64,000 nucleotides of DNA from Streptococcus toyakuensis (GTDB taxonomy: Bacteria; Bacillota; Bacilli; Lactobacillales; Streptococcaceae). The notes below the pieces were generated by a model. That model did not search any database and was not told where the DNA came from. It worked only from the letters and a program-made list of their open reading frames with translations. Shown here one piece after another: positions 27,652-37,612 of this stretch. Each line of letters starts with the position of its first letter. Positions within the stretch are counted from its first letter, which is position 1. The position numbers were made by a program, and so were the translations under genes. Location: positions 1,807,001 to 1,871,000 of the forward strand of contig NZ_AP024523.1 in NCBI RefSeq assembly GCF_024346585.1. Direction: 5' to 3'.

Positions 27652-28869
27652 ATGTCAGAAAAAAGACGTGACAATAAAGGTCGAATCTTAAAGACTGGAG
27701 AGAGCCAACGAAAAGACGGAAGATACTTATACAAATATATAGATTCATTTGGAGAACCGCAATTTGTTTACTCGTGGAAACTTGTGGCTACAGACCGAGT
27801 ACCAGCAGGAAAGCGTGATTGTATCTCACTTAGAGAGAAAATCGCAGAGTTACAGAAAGACATTCATGATGGTATTGATGTTGTAGGAAAGAAAATGACA
27901 CTCTGCCAGCTTTACGCAAAACAGAACGCTCAAAGACCAAAGGTTAGAAAAAACACTGAAACTGGACGCAAATATCTTATGGATATTTTGAAGAAAGACA
28001 AGTTAGGTGTAAGAAGTATTGACAGTATTAAGCCATCAGACGCTAAAGAATGGGCTATTAGAATGAGTGAAAATGGTTATGCTTATCAAACCATCAATAA
28101 CTACAAACGTTCTTTAAAGGCTTCATTCTATATTGCTATACAAGATGATTGTGTTCGGAAGAATCCATTTGACTTTCAACTGAAAGCAGTTCTTGATGAT
28201 GATACTGTCCCTAAGACCGTACTAACAGAAGAACAGGAAGAAAAACTGTTAGCCTTTGCAAAAGCTGATAAAACCTACAGCAAAAATTATGATGAAATTC
28301 TGATACTCTTAAAAACAGGTCTTCGTATTTCAGAGTTTGGTGGTTTGACACTTCCAGATTTAGATTTTGAGAATCGTCTTGTCAATATAGACCATCAGCT
28401 ATTGAGAGATACTGAAATTGGGTACTACATTGAAACACCAAAGACCAAAAGTGGCGAACGTCAAGTTCCTATGGTTGAAGAAGCCTATCAAGCATTTAAG
28501 CGAGTGTTAGCGAATCGAAAGAATGATAAGCGTGTTGAGATTGATGGATATAGTGATTTCCTCTTTCTTAATAGAAAGAACTATCCAAAAGTGGCAAGTG
28601 ATTACAACGGCATGATGAAAGGTCTTGTTAAGAAATACAATAAGTATAACGAGGATAAATTGCCACACATCACTCCACATAGTTTGCGACATACATTCTG
28701 TACCAACTATGCAAATGCAGGAATGAATCCAAAGGCATTACAGTACATTATGGGACATGCTAATATAGCCATGACGCTGAACTATTACGCACATGCAACA
28801 TTCGATTCTGCAATGGCAGAAATGAAACGCTTGAATAAAGAGAAGCAACAGGAGCGTCTTGTTGCTTAG
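27652..28869 (+). CDS. int: Tn916 tyrosine integrase
   Basis: A 405-aa tyrosine recombinase. The N-terminal arm-binding domain is followed by a core-binding domain and a catalytic domain with Arg in LLKTGLRISEFG, HxxR in TPHSLRHTFCT, and the GHANIAMTLNYYAH segment with His and nucleophile Tyr. Full length. It acts on T-rich/A-rich targets with variable coupling sequence, consistent with the junctions seen here. Confidence 0.97.
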   Translation: MSEKRRDNKGRILKTGESQRKDGRYLYKYIDSFGEPQFVYSWKLVATDRVPAGKRDCISLREKIAELQKDIHDGIDVVGKKMTLCQLYAKQNAQRPKVRKNTETGRKYLMDILKKDKLGVRSIDSIKPSDAKEWAIRMSENGYAYQTINNYKRSLKASFYIAIQDDCVRKNPFDFQLKAVLDDDTVPKTVLTEEQEEKLLAFAKADKTYSKNYDEILILLKTGLRISEFGGLTLPDLDFENRLVNIDHQLLRDTEIGYYIETPKTKSGERQVPMVEEAYQAFKRVLANRKNDKRVEIDGYSDFLFLNRKNYPKVASDYNGMMKGLVKKYNKYNEDKLPHITPHSLRHTFCTNYANAGMNPKALQYIMGHANIAMTLNYYAHATFDSAMAEMKRLNKEKQQERLVA

Positions 28870-28881
28870 TAGTACAAATGA

Positions 28882-28898
28882 ATTTACTACTTATTTAC
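28882..28898 (+). repeat. Int arm-type direct repeat, right end
   Basis: Identical to 2133-2149. It lies 13 bp after the int stop. The rest of 28899-29042 is the right terminal region of the element with no gene. Confidence 0.7.
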
Positions 28899-29042
28899 CA
28901 CTTCTGACAGCTAAGACATGAGGAAATATGCAAAGAAACGTGAAGTATCTTCCTACAGTAAAAATACTCGAAAGCACATAGAATAAGGCTTTACGAGCAT
29001 TTAAGAAAATATAAAAAGATAATTAGAAATTTATACTTTGTT

Positions 29043-30410
29043 TCAATAGAAAAATTGCAAGAACACCTTTTTAAGCTTGAGCAATTGTTTCCTAACCTCC
29101 TGCTTCAATCAAGAAAAAAAGGCATTCAATTGCAGTTTGACTTCCAAAACACCTTAGATCCCAGGATTGCGATTCTTAAACAATCTGAAACCTATTCTTT
29201 TTTGAACCAGTTATTTTTCAAAGAGGGGCAATCGCTTGAGCAAATATGTCAGGTACTTTCCACTAATCAAGAGCATATTGAGGAAATCATTCATCGTATC
29301 AACACTAAACTTCCACAACACTATAGCGTCAACATCCAACTTTCTCCTTTAGTCTTGAAGGGAGCAGAAGAGGATATTCGTGCCTTTTATCTAGACTACT
29401 TTAGCCAAAGTTACAGTTTTCTGGATTGGCCCTTTCCTTCTATTTCTGAAGAATCACTCACTCACCTGATTCAGCTATTTTTAAAGGCCCAACAAGTTTC
29501 ACCCAACCTCAGTAGTTTACGGCAAATCAAATATACCCTGGCTATCAATCTGGAGCGTTTTAACAAGAGTCATTTCATTGAAAATCCTAGTCCGCTCTTA
29601 ACCAGTCATTACAGCTCCCTCATGCAGATTCCCCAGTTTGAACAAGATATCAAAAAGCTGGCTAAAAAGCTCCATTTTGAAGCTACAAAGGAGACGCTAG
29701 AACAGCTATTTTCAAATCCAGTAAAGTCTCCTCAAATCATAAACAATCCTAGCAATGGAGCACTGGGTAATATTCATCATATCCAAAAATCTTACCGTTT
29801 ATTGAGCCAAATACTAGAAGAACTAGCTAAAGAATTTCACCTACAGATTGAAAATCGCGAGGAATTGATTTGGCTCCTCCACTACACTGCCCAATCTGAT
29901 TTCTTTCATTTACTCAGTAACCAGTCTCTCGACAGACAGAAATCCCAAATTTTAAGCAGTTATCAAGTAGAATTTCCAAAACTATTTGAAGTAAGTCAAC
30001 ACAAATTCCAATCTTACCTTACTGAAATGGGGCTAGAAAATCACCCAAGTAAGCTACAAGAACTTGTCTACACCTTTTCTATCCAAGGGCAACGAATTTT
30101 AGTCCAATTACTTCAAAAACTTCCCAAAATACGTGTTTTAGTCATTAGTCATTTGGATAGTCATCACGCACAAAACCTTATCGACACCCTTGCTCACTAC
30201 GGCAATAATCTCTATCTCTTTGATTCTTGGGAAGAATCTGCGATTTCTTTCTCAATTCTCAATCAAATTCCTCACGATATTATTATCACTACCTTTCCTG
30301 TCACCAACTCTCCTAAACCACTTATCTACAATCGTAACTTCTCTACTTCAGAATTATTTCATCACCTTCACCTTCTTGCTTCTCAAATTCATAAAGAAAG
30401 ACTGGCTTAA
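29043..30410 (+). pseudogene. 3' part of Mga-type regulator separated by the ICE
   Basis: 455 codons continuing the frame broken at 2050 (SIEKLQEHLFKLEQLF...). The residual frame contains the second HTH region (GQSLEQICQVLSTNQEHIEEI), PRD-like middle segments and a C-terminal EIIB-like domain (RVLVISHLDSHHAQNLI, DIIITTFPVTN), the Mga/AtxA architecture. The first in-frame start is a TTG at 29055 without RBS, so expression is unlikely. spuA follows 114 bp later, which raises the possibility that the intact regulator acted on spuA. Confidence 0.85.
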
Positions 30411-30453
30411 TCGTAACAAAATTTGTTGCGATTTTTTCTTTTATTTTAATTTC

Positions 30454-30492
30454 AGGAAAACGCTTGCATCTTATTTTACTAAGTGCTATACT
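30454..30492 (+). promoter_or_regulatory. spuA promoter with overlapping CcpA cre site
   Basis: -35 TTGCAT (30464-30469), 17-bp spacer, -10 TATACT (30487-30492). A cre-like sequence AGGAAAACGCTTGCAT (30454-30469) covers the -35 box, so CcpA should repress when preferred sugars are present, fitting a starch/glycogen enzyme. Confidence 0.75.
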
Positions 30493-30524
30493 GATGATAG
30501 AAATTTATTGATTGGAGAATCATT

Positions 30525-33500
30525 ATGAGAAAAATACCATCTCAAACTGAGAAAAAAATGGTTTACAGCATCCGTTCCCTCAAAAATGGAACTGGTTCTG
30601 TCCTTATTGGAGCAAGCCTTGTCCTGCTTGCCATGGCTACACCAACTATCTCAGCAAACGAAAATACACCAACCACTAACGAACCCAGCAACAGAAATAC
30701 GACCTCCCTTACTCAACCTCTTACTGATGCAACAAACATCGCTGGCAAGAACGAAAGCGATTTTTCTTCACCTGATAGTGCAAACGCTTCCCTAGAGAAA
30801 AAAGAAGAAAAAGCTGCAACAGAGGTACCCACTCCTGCTACAACACCAGCCGATTCAGCCCCACAAACCGGACAAGATCGTTCAAGTGAACCAACTACTT
30901 CTACGAGTCCAGTAACGACTGAAACTAAGGCAGAAGAACCAATAGAAGACAACTACTTCCGTATCCATGTCAAAAAGCTTCCTGAAGAAAACAAGGATGC
31001 TCAAGGACTATGGACTTGGGACGATGTTGAAAAACCATCTGAAAACTGGCCTAACGGAGCCTTGTCCTTTAAGGATGCCAAAAAAGATGACTATGGCTAC
31101 TACCTAGATGTCAAATTAAAGGGAGAACAAGCCAAGAAAATTAGCTTCCTCATCAATAATACAGCTGGGAAAAATCTAACCGGCGATAAATCGATAGAAA
31201 AACTGGCACCAAATATGAATGAGGCTTGGTTGGACCAAGAACACAAGGTTTTCTCTTACGAGCCACAACCTGCAGGAACTATTCGCGTCAACTACTACCG
31301 TACAGATGGCAACTATGACAAGAAATCTCTCTGGTACTGGGGAGATGTGAAAAATCCAAGTAGTGGTGAATGGCCTAACGGAACAGATTTTACGGCTACA
31401 GGCAAATATGGTCGCTATATCGATATTCCACTCAAAGATGCAGCTAAAGACCTTGGATTTTTATTACTAGACAGAAACAAACAAGGAGACGATGTGAAAA
31501 TCCGTAAAGAAGATTATAAGTTCACAGATTTAAAAAATCATAGCCAAATTTTCCTAAAAGACGATGATGAATCGATTTACACAAATCCATACTATGTCCA
31601 TGATATCCGTATGACAGGAGCCCAACACGTAGGTACTTCTAGCATTGAGAGTAGTTTTTCAACACTTGTCGGTGCTAAAAAAGAGGATATCCTCAAACAC
31701 TCTAACATCACTAATCACCTAGGAAACAAAGTAGCTATTACTGATGTTGCAATAGATGAAGCTGGTAAGAAAGTGACCTACAGCGGAGATTTCTCGGACA
31801 CAAAACATCCATATACTGTTAGCTACAATTCCGACCAATTCACTACCAAAACAAGCTGGCGACTTAAAGATGAGACATACAGTTATGATGGCAAACTTGG
31901 AGCTGACTTAAAAGAAGAAGGAAAACAGGTTGATTTAACCCTTTGGTCACCAAGTGCTGATAAGGTTTCTGTCGTTGTCTACGACAAGAATGACCCTGAA
32001 AAAGTGGTTGGAACTGTCGCTCTTGAAAAAGGGGAAAGAGGAACTTGGAAACAAACTCTAGATAGCACAAATAAATTAGGAATCACAGATTTCACTGGCT
32101 ACTATTATCAATACCAAATTGAACGTCAAGGTAAAACTGTTCTTGCACTCGATCCTTACGCTAAGTCCCTCGCTGCTTGGAATAGTGATCTTGCAAAAAC
32201 AGACGCTTCCCATAAAGTGGCTAAAGCCGCCTTTGTAGATCCAGCCAAACTAGGACCTCAAGACTTGACTTATGGTAAGATTCACAACTTCAAGACTCGT
32301 GAAGATGCCGTTATCTACGAAGCTCATGTGCGTGACTTCACTTCAGATCCCGCTATCGCAAAAGACTTGACCAAACCATTTGGTACCTTTGAAGCCTTTA
32401 TTGAAAAACTAGACTACCTCAAAGACTTGGGTGTAACCCACATCCAGCTCCTTCCCGTCTTGTCTTACTACTTTGTCAATGAATTGAAAAACCATGAACG
32501 CTTGTCTGACTACGCTTCAAGCAACAGCAACTATAACTGGGGATATGATCCTCAAAACTACTTCTCCTTGACTGGTATGTATTCAAGCGATCCTAAAAAT
32601 CCAGAAAAACGAATCGCAGAATTTAAAAACCTCATCAACGAGATCCACAAACGTGGTATGGGAGCTATCCTAGATGTAGTGTATAACCATACAGCCAAGG
32701 TCGATATCTTTGAAGATTTAGAGCCAAACTACTACCACTTTATGGATGCTGATGGGACACCTCGCACTAGCTTTGGTGGTGGACGCTTGGGGACAACCCA
32801 CCATATGACCAAACGACTCCTAGTTGACTCTATCAAATATCTAGTTGATACCTACAAAGTGGATGGATTCCGCTTCGATATGATGGGAGACCATGATGCA
32901 GCTTCTATTGAAGAAGCGTACAAGGCCGCACGCGCCCTCAATCCACACTTAATCATGCTTGGTGAAGGTTGGAGAACCTATGCTGGTGATGAGAACATGC
33001 CTACTAAAGCTGCTGACCAAGATTGGATGAAACATACCGATACTGTCGCTGTCTTCTCAGATGACATCCGTAACAACCTCAAGTCTGGTTATCCAAACGA
33101 AGGTCAACCTGCCTTTATCACAGGTGGCAAGCGTGATATCAACACTATTTTTAAAAATCTCATTGCTCAGCCAACCAACTTTGAAGCTGATAGTCCTGGA
33201 GATGTTATCCAGTATATCGCAGCCCATGATAACTTGACCCTCTTTGACATCATTGCCCAGTCTATCAAAAAAGACCCAAGCAAGGCTGAAAACTATGCTG
33301 AAATTCATCGTCGTTTGCGACTTGGAAATCTCATGGTTTTGACAGCTCAAGGAACTCCATTTATTCACTCTGGTCAGGAATATGGTCGCACCAAACAATT
33401 CCGTGACCCAGCCTACAAGACTCCAGTAGCGGAGGATAAGGTTCCAAACAAATCTCACTTGTTGCGTGATAAGGATGGCAATCCATTTGACTATCCTTAC

Positions 33501-34421
33501 TTCATCCATGACTCTTACGATTCGAGTGATGCTATTAACAAGTTTGACTGGACTAAGGCTACAGATGGTAAAGCTTATCCTGAAAATGTCAAGAGCCGTG
33601 ACTATATGAAAGGTTTGATTGCCCTTCGTCAATCTACAGATGCCTTCCGACTTAAGAGTCTCCAAGATATCAAAGACCGTGTCCACCTCATCACTGTTCC
33701 AGGCCAAAATGGTGTGGCAAAAGAGGACGTGGTAATTGGCTACCAAATCACTGCTCCAAACGGTGATATCTACGCAGTCTTTGTCAATGCGGATGAAAAA
33801 GCTCGCGAATTTAATTTGGGGACTGCCTTTGCCCACCTCAGAAATGCTGAAGTTTTGGCAGATGAAAACCAAGCAGGACCAGTAGGAATTGCCAACCCTA
33901 AAGGACTTGAGTGGACTGAAAAAGGCTTGAAATTAAATGCCCTTACAGCTACTGTTCTTCGAGTCTCTCAAGGTGGTGCCATCGTTGCCCCAGCTGTGGA
34001 AGAAAAACCAGAATTTGACCTTTCTAGCTTAAAACAAGAACAAGGGCAATATAATATCCAAGACAATATTCCAAACCGAGTAGTCAAACCGGAACAGCAA
34101 ACTCCAGCTCCACAGGCTAAACCTGATTCTGCAAAACCAGATGCAAAAGTAGCCGATGCGGAAAATAAACCTAGCCAAGCTACAACTGATTCACAAACTT
34201 CACAACCAACACAAGAAGCACAAGCATCATCTGTAAAAGAGGCGGTTCAAAACGAATCGGTAGAAAACTCTAGCAAGGAAAATAAACCTGCCCCCCTAGC
34301 TAAACAAGCTGAACTTCCAAATACAGGAACCAAAAACGATCACAAACTCCTGTTTGCAGGAATTAGTCTCCTCACCCTTCTAGGTCTCGGTTTCTTACTA
34401 AAAAACAAAAAAGAGAACTAA
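30525..34421 (+). CDS. spuA: cell-wall-anchored pullulanase (SpuA type)
   Basis: A 1,298-aa enzyme cutting alpha-1,6 branches of glycogen, starch or pullulan at the cell surface. The signal peptide is of the YSIRK-like class (VYSIRSLKNGTGSVLIGASL). Two N-terminal CBM41-type glycan-binding modules follow (about 140-370, WTWDDVEKPSENWPNG and WYWGDVKNPSSGEWPNG), then CBM48 and a GH13_14 catalytic domain. Catalytic residues: Asp near 784 in DGFRFDMMGD, Glu near 814 in LGEGWRTY, Asp near 902 in AAHDNLTL. It ends with LPNTG, a hydrophobic segment and KNKKEN for sortase anchoring. SpuA binds lung glycogen in pneumococcus and contributes to virulence. Confidence 0.95.
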   Translation: MRKIPSQTEKKMVYSIRSLKNGTGSVLIGASLVLLAMATPTISANENTPTTNEPSNRNTTSLTQPLTDATNIAGKNESDFSSPDSANASLEKKEEKAATEVPTPATTPADSAPQTGQDRSSEPTTSTSPVTTETKAEEPIEDNYFRIHVKKLPEENKDAQGLWTWDDVEKPSENWPNGALSFKDAKKDDYGYYLDVKLKGEQAKKISFLINNTAGKNLTGDKSIEKLAPNMNEAWLDQEHKVFSYEPQPAGTIRVNYYRTDGNYDKKSLWYWGDVKNPSSGEWPNGTDFTATGKYGRYIDIPLKDAAKDLGFLLLDRNKQGDDVKIRKEDYKFTDLKNHSQIFLKDDDESIYTNPYYVHDIRMTGAQHVGTSSIESSFSTLVGAKKEDILKHSNITNHLGNKVAITDVAIDEAGKKVTYSGDFSDTKHPYTVSYNSDQFTTKTSWRLKDETYSYDGKLGADLKEEGKQVDLTLWSPSADKVSVVVYDKNDPEKVVGTVALEKGERGTWKQTLDSTNKLGITDFTGYYYQYQIERQGKTVLALDPYAKSLAAWNSDLAKTDASHKVAKAAFVDPAKLGPQDLTYGKIHNFKTREDAVIYEAHVRDFTSDPAIAKDLTKPFGTFEAFIEKLDYLKDLGVTHIQLLPVLSYYFVNELKNHERLSDYASSNSNYNWGYDPQNYFSLTGMYSSDPKNPEKRIAEFKNLINEIHKRGMGAILDVVYNHTAKVDIFEDLEPNYYHFMDADGTPRTSFGGGRLGTTHHMTKRLLVDSIKYLVDTYKVDGFRFDMMGDHDAASIEEAYKAARALNPHLIMLGEGWRTYAGDENMPTKAADQDWMKHTDTVAVFSDDIRNNLKSGYPNEGQPAFITGGKRDINTIFKNLIAQPTNFEADSPGDVIQYIAAHDNLTLFDIIAQSIKKDPSKAENYAEIHRRLRLGNLMVLTAQGTPFIHSGQEYGRTKQFRDPAYKTPVAEDKVPNKSHLLRDKDGNPFDYPYFIHDSYDSSDAINKFDWTKATDGKAYPENVKSRDYMKGLIALRQSTDAFRLKSLQDIKDRVHLITVPGQNGVAKEDVVIGYQITAPNGDIYAVFVNADEKAREFNLGTAFAHLRNAEVLADENQAGPVGIANPKGLEWTEKGLKLNALTATVLRVSQGGAIVAPAVEEKPEFDLSSLKQEQGQYNIQDNIPNRVVKPEQQTPAPQAKPDSAKPDAKVADAENKPSQATTDSQTSQPTQEAQASSVKEAVQNESVENSSKENKPAPLAKQAELPNTGTKNDHKLLFAGISLLTLLGLGFLLKNKKEN

Positions 34422-34440
34422 ACTAGCCCTCCTATAGAAC

Positions 34441-34477
34441 AATCCCCCAAGCCTTAACGCTCGGGGGATTGATTTTT
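34441..34477 (+). terminator. spuA terminator
   Basis: AATCCCCCAAGC and GCTCGGGGGATT form a strong stem with a 6-nt loop, followed by GATTTTT. It stops spuA before the convergent ABC transporter operon. Confidence 0.85.
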
Positions 34478-34496
34478 GCCCTGATAAGCCTATCTA

Positions 34497-35261
34497 TCAA
34501 ATCATATATTCTACACTATAGGTCGCATCCGAAAGAATTCGTGCCAAAAATTGCTTGGTTCGTTCTTCCTGTGGGCGACTAAAGAAATCATGGGCATTAT
34601 TTTCTTCAACAATTTTCCCGCCATCCATAAAAATGACATGATTGGCTACATCTCTAGCAAAACCCATCTTATGTGTCACTACTACCATAGTAACTCCTTC
34701 TTTAGCTAACTGTTTTAAAACATCTAAAACATCCCCTACCAACTCTGGATCCAAGGCCGATGTCGGCTCATCTAATAAAATGACCTCTGGTTTCACAGCG
34801 ATGGCACGGGCAATACCGATTCGTTGTTGCTGACCTCCAGAAAGCTGAGAAGGATAATAATCTTTATAAGCTAGTAAACCAACCTTTTCTAAGGCAACTT
34901 CCGCACGTTTAGTTGCTTCTTCCTTAGGAATTTTCCGAGCAATCACCAGGCCCTCCAAAATATTTTCCAAGGCCGTTTTATTAGCAAATAAATTATAATG
35001 TTGAAAAACAAAGGCGGTCTTCTGGCGAATTTCTAAAATATCTTTTTTGGTCAATTTGCCAAGATCGTAGTCTTTGTCAGCAAGCTTCAAAGAGCCACTA
35101 TCGGCTTTTTCTAAATGATTGAGACATCTGAGAAAAGTCGTTTTACCTGATCCAGATGGCCCCAATATTACAACCACATCCCCTTGGTTGACCTTGAGAT
35201 TAACATCTTCTAAGACTTGTCTGTCTCCAAATTTTTTTGCAACATGTTCTACTTGTAACAT
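34497..35261 (-). CDS. polar amino-acid ABC transporter ATPase
   Basis: A 254-aa ATPase of the GlnQ/TcyN type. Walker [10 protein letters not shown] near residue 34, signature LSGGQQQR near 138, Walker B VILLDEP near 158, H-loop VVVTHKMG. Last gene of a seven-gene minus-strand operon, 9 bp after its permease. It energises uptake of the ligand bound by the product of 36723-37601. Confidence 0.93.
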   Translation of the reverse strand: MLQVEHVAKKFGDRQVLEDVNLKVNQGDVVVILGPSGSGKTTFLRCLNHLEKADSGSLKLADKDYDLGKLTKKDILEIRQKTAFVFQHYNLFANKTALENILEGLVIARKIPKEEATKRAEVALEKVGLLAYKDYYPSQLSGGQQQRIGIARAIAVKPEVILLDEPTSALDPELVGDVLDVLKQLAKEGVTMVVVTHKMGFARDVANHVIFMDGGKIVEENNAHDFFSRPQEERTKQFLARILSDATYSVEYMI

Positions 35262-35270
35262 TGTCTCCTC

Positions 35271-35993
35271 CTATGCTAAACCTGTACGGGGCACTACTTG
35301 TCCCTGTTCTCTTCGAATATAGCGTTTCTCTAAGAGTGAAAAACCCCATTGAATCAAACCGCAAATAAGAATGTACTGTAAAAAGATAACAAAGTATGAT
35401 TCAAAATACTGATAACCATAAGACGCTTCAACACGGGCAATAGCTGTAATATCCTTAATGGTCATCACAAAGACCAAAGAGGTTCCTTTTACAATATTTA
35501 TGACTAGATTCGCAAGATTAGGCAGGGCTGAACGCAAGGCCTGTGGAAAAAGAATCCTCACATAGGCCTGACTATTACTCAATCCAATCGCTTGTGCAGC
35601 TTCTAATTGTCCCTTATCCACAGTCAAAATAGCCGAACGTAAGATTTCTGATAAACTACCCGTTGTCATTAAGCTATAGATAATAAAGGCATAATAGATC
35701 GGATTGAGTTTAAAGATATCAACATTACTTCCTATGCTTTTAAGAAATTGATTGAGCAAACTCGGAAACAAACTATAAAAGAAAAGAATCAGCAAAATCG
35801 GAGGTGTTGCTCTTATAAAAGCTAGATACACGAGAGAGAAAGTTCGAACACCTTTGACTTTATATATTTGTCCCAGAGCTAAAAACAAGGCTGGTAGAAA
35901 ACTTAAGACCATGGCTACAATCATGATAATCAAGGTGGTCGGTACCCCTTTTAAGGTCTCTAAAAAGGTTTTTGCAATATAGTCTAAATCCAT
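35271..35993 (-). CDS. amino-acid ABC transporter permease (second)
   Basis: A 240-aa permease of the HisM/GlnP type with about five membrane helices and the coupling EAA loop (EAAQAIGLSNSQAYVRILFPQALRSALP). It follows the first permease by 3 bp. Two different permeases plus one ATPase resemble TcyLMN-type cystine/sulfur amino-acid systems, although substrate cannot be fixed from sequence. Confidence 0.92.
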   Translation of the reverse strand: MDLDYIAKTFLETLKGVPTTLIIMIVAMVLSFLPALFLALGQIYKVKGVRTFSLVYLAFIRATPPILLILFFYSLFPSLLNQFLKSIGSNVDIFKLNPIYYAFIIYSLMTTGSLSEILRSAILTVDKGQLEAAQAIGLSNSQAYVRILFPQALRSALPNLANLVINIVKGTSLVFVMTIKDITAIARVEASYGYQYFESYFVIFLQYILICGLIQWGFSLLEKRYIRREQGQVVPRTGLA

Positions 35994-35996
35994 ATC

Positions 35997-36689
35997 CTAT
36001 CTCCCTTTCGTTTCCAAAGATTTTTCTAACAAGCGACTCAAGAAGGAAACAGCCAAAGCTAACCCCCAATAAAGAATGGCAACCGCTGTATAGGTTTCAA
36101 GAGAGTAATTCCCCAAGTTGCGACTGATTAAGAGATTCCCAGCCCCCATGACATCCACAAAACCAATCGTATAGGCTAGGGCAGCGTCCCGCATCAAATT
36201 TAGAATAGCGGTCGTCACATTTGGAAGGGATACTTGAAAAGCCTGAGGAAAAATGATTCTCCAAAATGTCTGACTAGGTGTCAGACCAATACTGACTCCA
36301 GCTTCCATCTGACCTTTGGGAATTGCCTGATAGGACGCCTTAAATACTTCTGCAATGATAGCCGCAAATAGCAAGACCATAGTGAATAAGACAAAGACCG
36401 TCTTAGACCAGTTGTTGATATCTAAATTCAACCACCATTTTAAAAATTCAGGTAAACCATAAAAGACTAAAAACAGTAAGACAATGGGGGGAGTACAGCG
36501 AAGAGTGAAAATATAGCCCTTGGAAAGACCTGCAAAAGTCTTGTCTTCTCCCACTTGAGCCCAAGCCAATAAGCCACCGAAAAGGGAACCAAGGATTGTA
36601 GTAAAAAAGAGAATGGACAAGGTCATAGGAAGAGCCTGCCATAAGGTGGGTAAAAATTGGAACACTCTTGAAAAATCATATGAAACCAT
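35997..36689 (-). CDS. amino-acid ABC transporter permease (first)
   Basis: A 230-aa HisM/GlnP-type permease with an EAA loop (MEAGVSIGLTPSQTFWRIIF). It pairs with the permease at 35271-35993 to form the membrane channel. It lies 33 bp after the binding-protein gene. Confidence 0.92.
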   Translation of the reverse strand: MVSYDFSRVFQFLPTLWQALPMTLSILFFTTILGSLFGGLLAWAQVGEDKTFAGLSKGYIFTLRCTPPIVLLFLVFYGLPEFLKWWLNLDINNWSKTVFVLFTMVLLFAAIIAEVFKASYQAIPKGQMEAGVSIGLTPSQTFWRIIFPQAFQVSLPNVTTAILNLMRDAALAYTIGFVDVMGAGNLLISRNLGNYSLETYTAVAILYWGLALAVSFLSRLLEKSLETKGR

Positions 36690-36722
36690 GTAAACCTCTT
36701 TCTAACATGCCTGCTTGCTTAT

Positions 36723-37601
36723 CTAATCTTTATCAACGTAACTAAAGACATCTTCTTTAAAGTATTTTTGAGAAAGTTTAGCTAGAGTGCCGTCTTCTTT
36801 TAATTCTTTAATCGCTTTTTCATACTCTTTAGCAAACTTCTCGCCCTTTTCATCACGGTGAATCAATGGATAGGTTGGGATTCCTTTATAAGGGAACCAG
36901 CTAAGTTTGTCCGCATATTGGTGGTAAGAACCATCCTCTGCTGTCACTGCTTTTTCAAAAGACAACTTGATATCAAAGAAGGCATCGTATCGTCCTTCTA
37001 AAACCCAAGCATAAGCATCTGCCACCTTGAATGATTCAGCAGCTGTCAACTCAATTGGTGTATCCTTATGCTTGTCATTATAGCTATTGATGACATTCCA
37101 CTGGGCATTTTGAGGAGAGATGGGTACTAATTTTCCTTTATTTTTGGCGAAATCATCAATATTCTTATATTTGGCTTCATCTTCTTTTCTAACAGTAAAA
37201 CCAATAATGCTGGCTCCTACTGGCTCAGATGGAATAATGAATTTCTTAGCCCGTTCATCTGTATACCAAGCACCTTTAGTTCCAATATCGTACTTGCCAG
37301 ACTCAAGTCCAATCAAGAGATCATCATCACTAGTTCCAGTATACTCAAATTTATAATCTGCTAATTTCTCATCAACCGCCTTTAAAACAGCGACTTCATA
37401 ACCATCTGATCCCCCTTTTTCGTCAATAAAATCATAAGGGACATAGTTTTGAGTATGGGCAACTTTTAAAGTTGTTACTTGTCCAGACGAAGCTGCATCT
37501 GCACCTTTAGCAGATGCTCCCGCCAAAGTTCTACCAACAATCGTTGCTCCAAGAACTGCCACAACTGCAACTCCACCAATAATCCATGTTTTCTTACTCA
37601 T
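36723..37601 (-). CDS. amino-acid ABC transporter substrate-binding protein, no lipobox
   Basis: A 292-aa family 3 solute-binding protein (VAHTQNYVPYDFIDEKGGSDGYEV...; DIGTKGAWYTDERAKKF). The N terminus is a hydrophobic segment (WIIGGVAVVAVLGATIVG) with no cysteine, so it cannot be lipidated; it is either anchored by an uncleaved helix or released. Streptococcal binding proteins are usually lipoproteins, so this is unusual. It lies 11 bp after the methyltransferase gene upstream. Confidence 0.9.
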   Translation of the reverse strand: MSKKTWIIGGVAVVAVLGATIVGRTLAGASAKGADAASSGQVTTLKVAHTQNYVPYDFIDEKGGSDGYEVAVLKAVDEKLADYKFEYTGTSDDDLLIGLESGKYDIGTKGAWYTDERAKKFIIPSEPVGASIIGFTVRKEDEAKYKNIDDFAKNKGKLVPISPQNAQWNVINSYNDKHKDTPIELTAAESFKVADAYAWVLEGRYDAFFDIKLSFEKAVTAEDGSYHQYADKLSWFPYKGIPTYPLIHRDEKGEKFAKEYEKAIKELKEDGTLAKLSQKYFKEDVFSYVDKD

Positions 37602-37612
37602 ATTCTTCTCCT

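Noticed and set aside
33057..33872. 271-codon minus-strand frame inside spuA
   Set aside because: It is fully antisense to the GH13 domain, with no RBS and no recognisable protein family.
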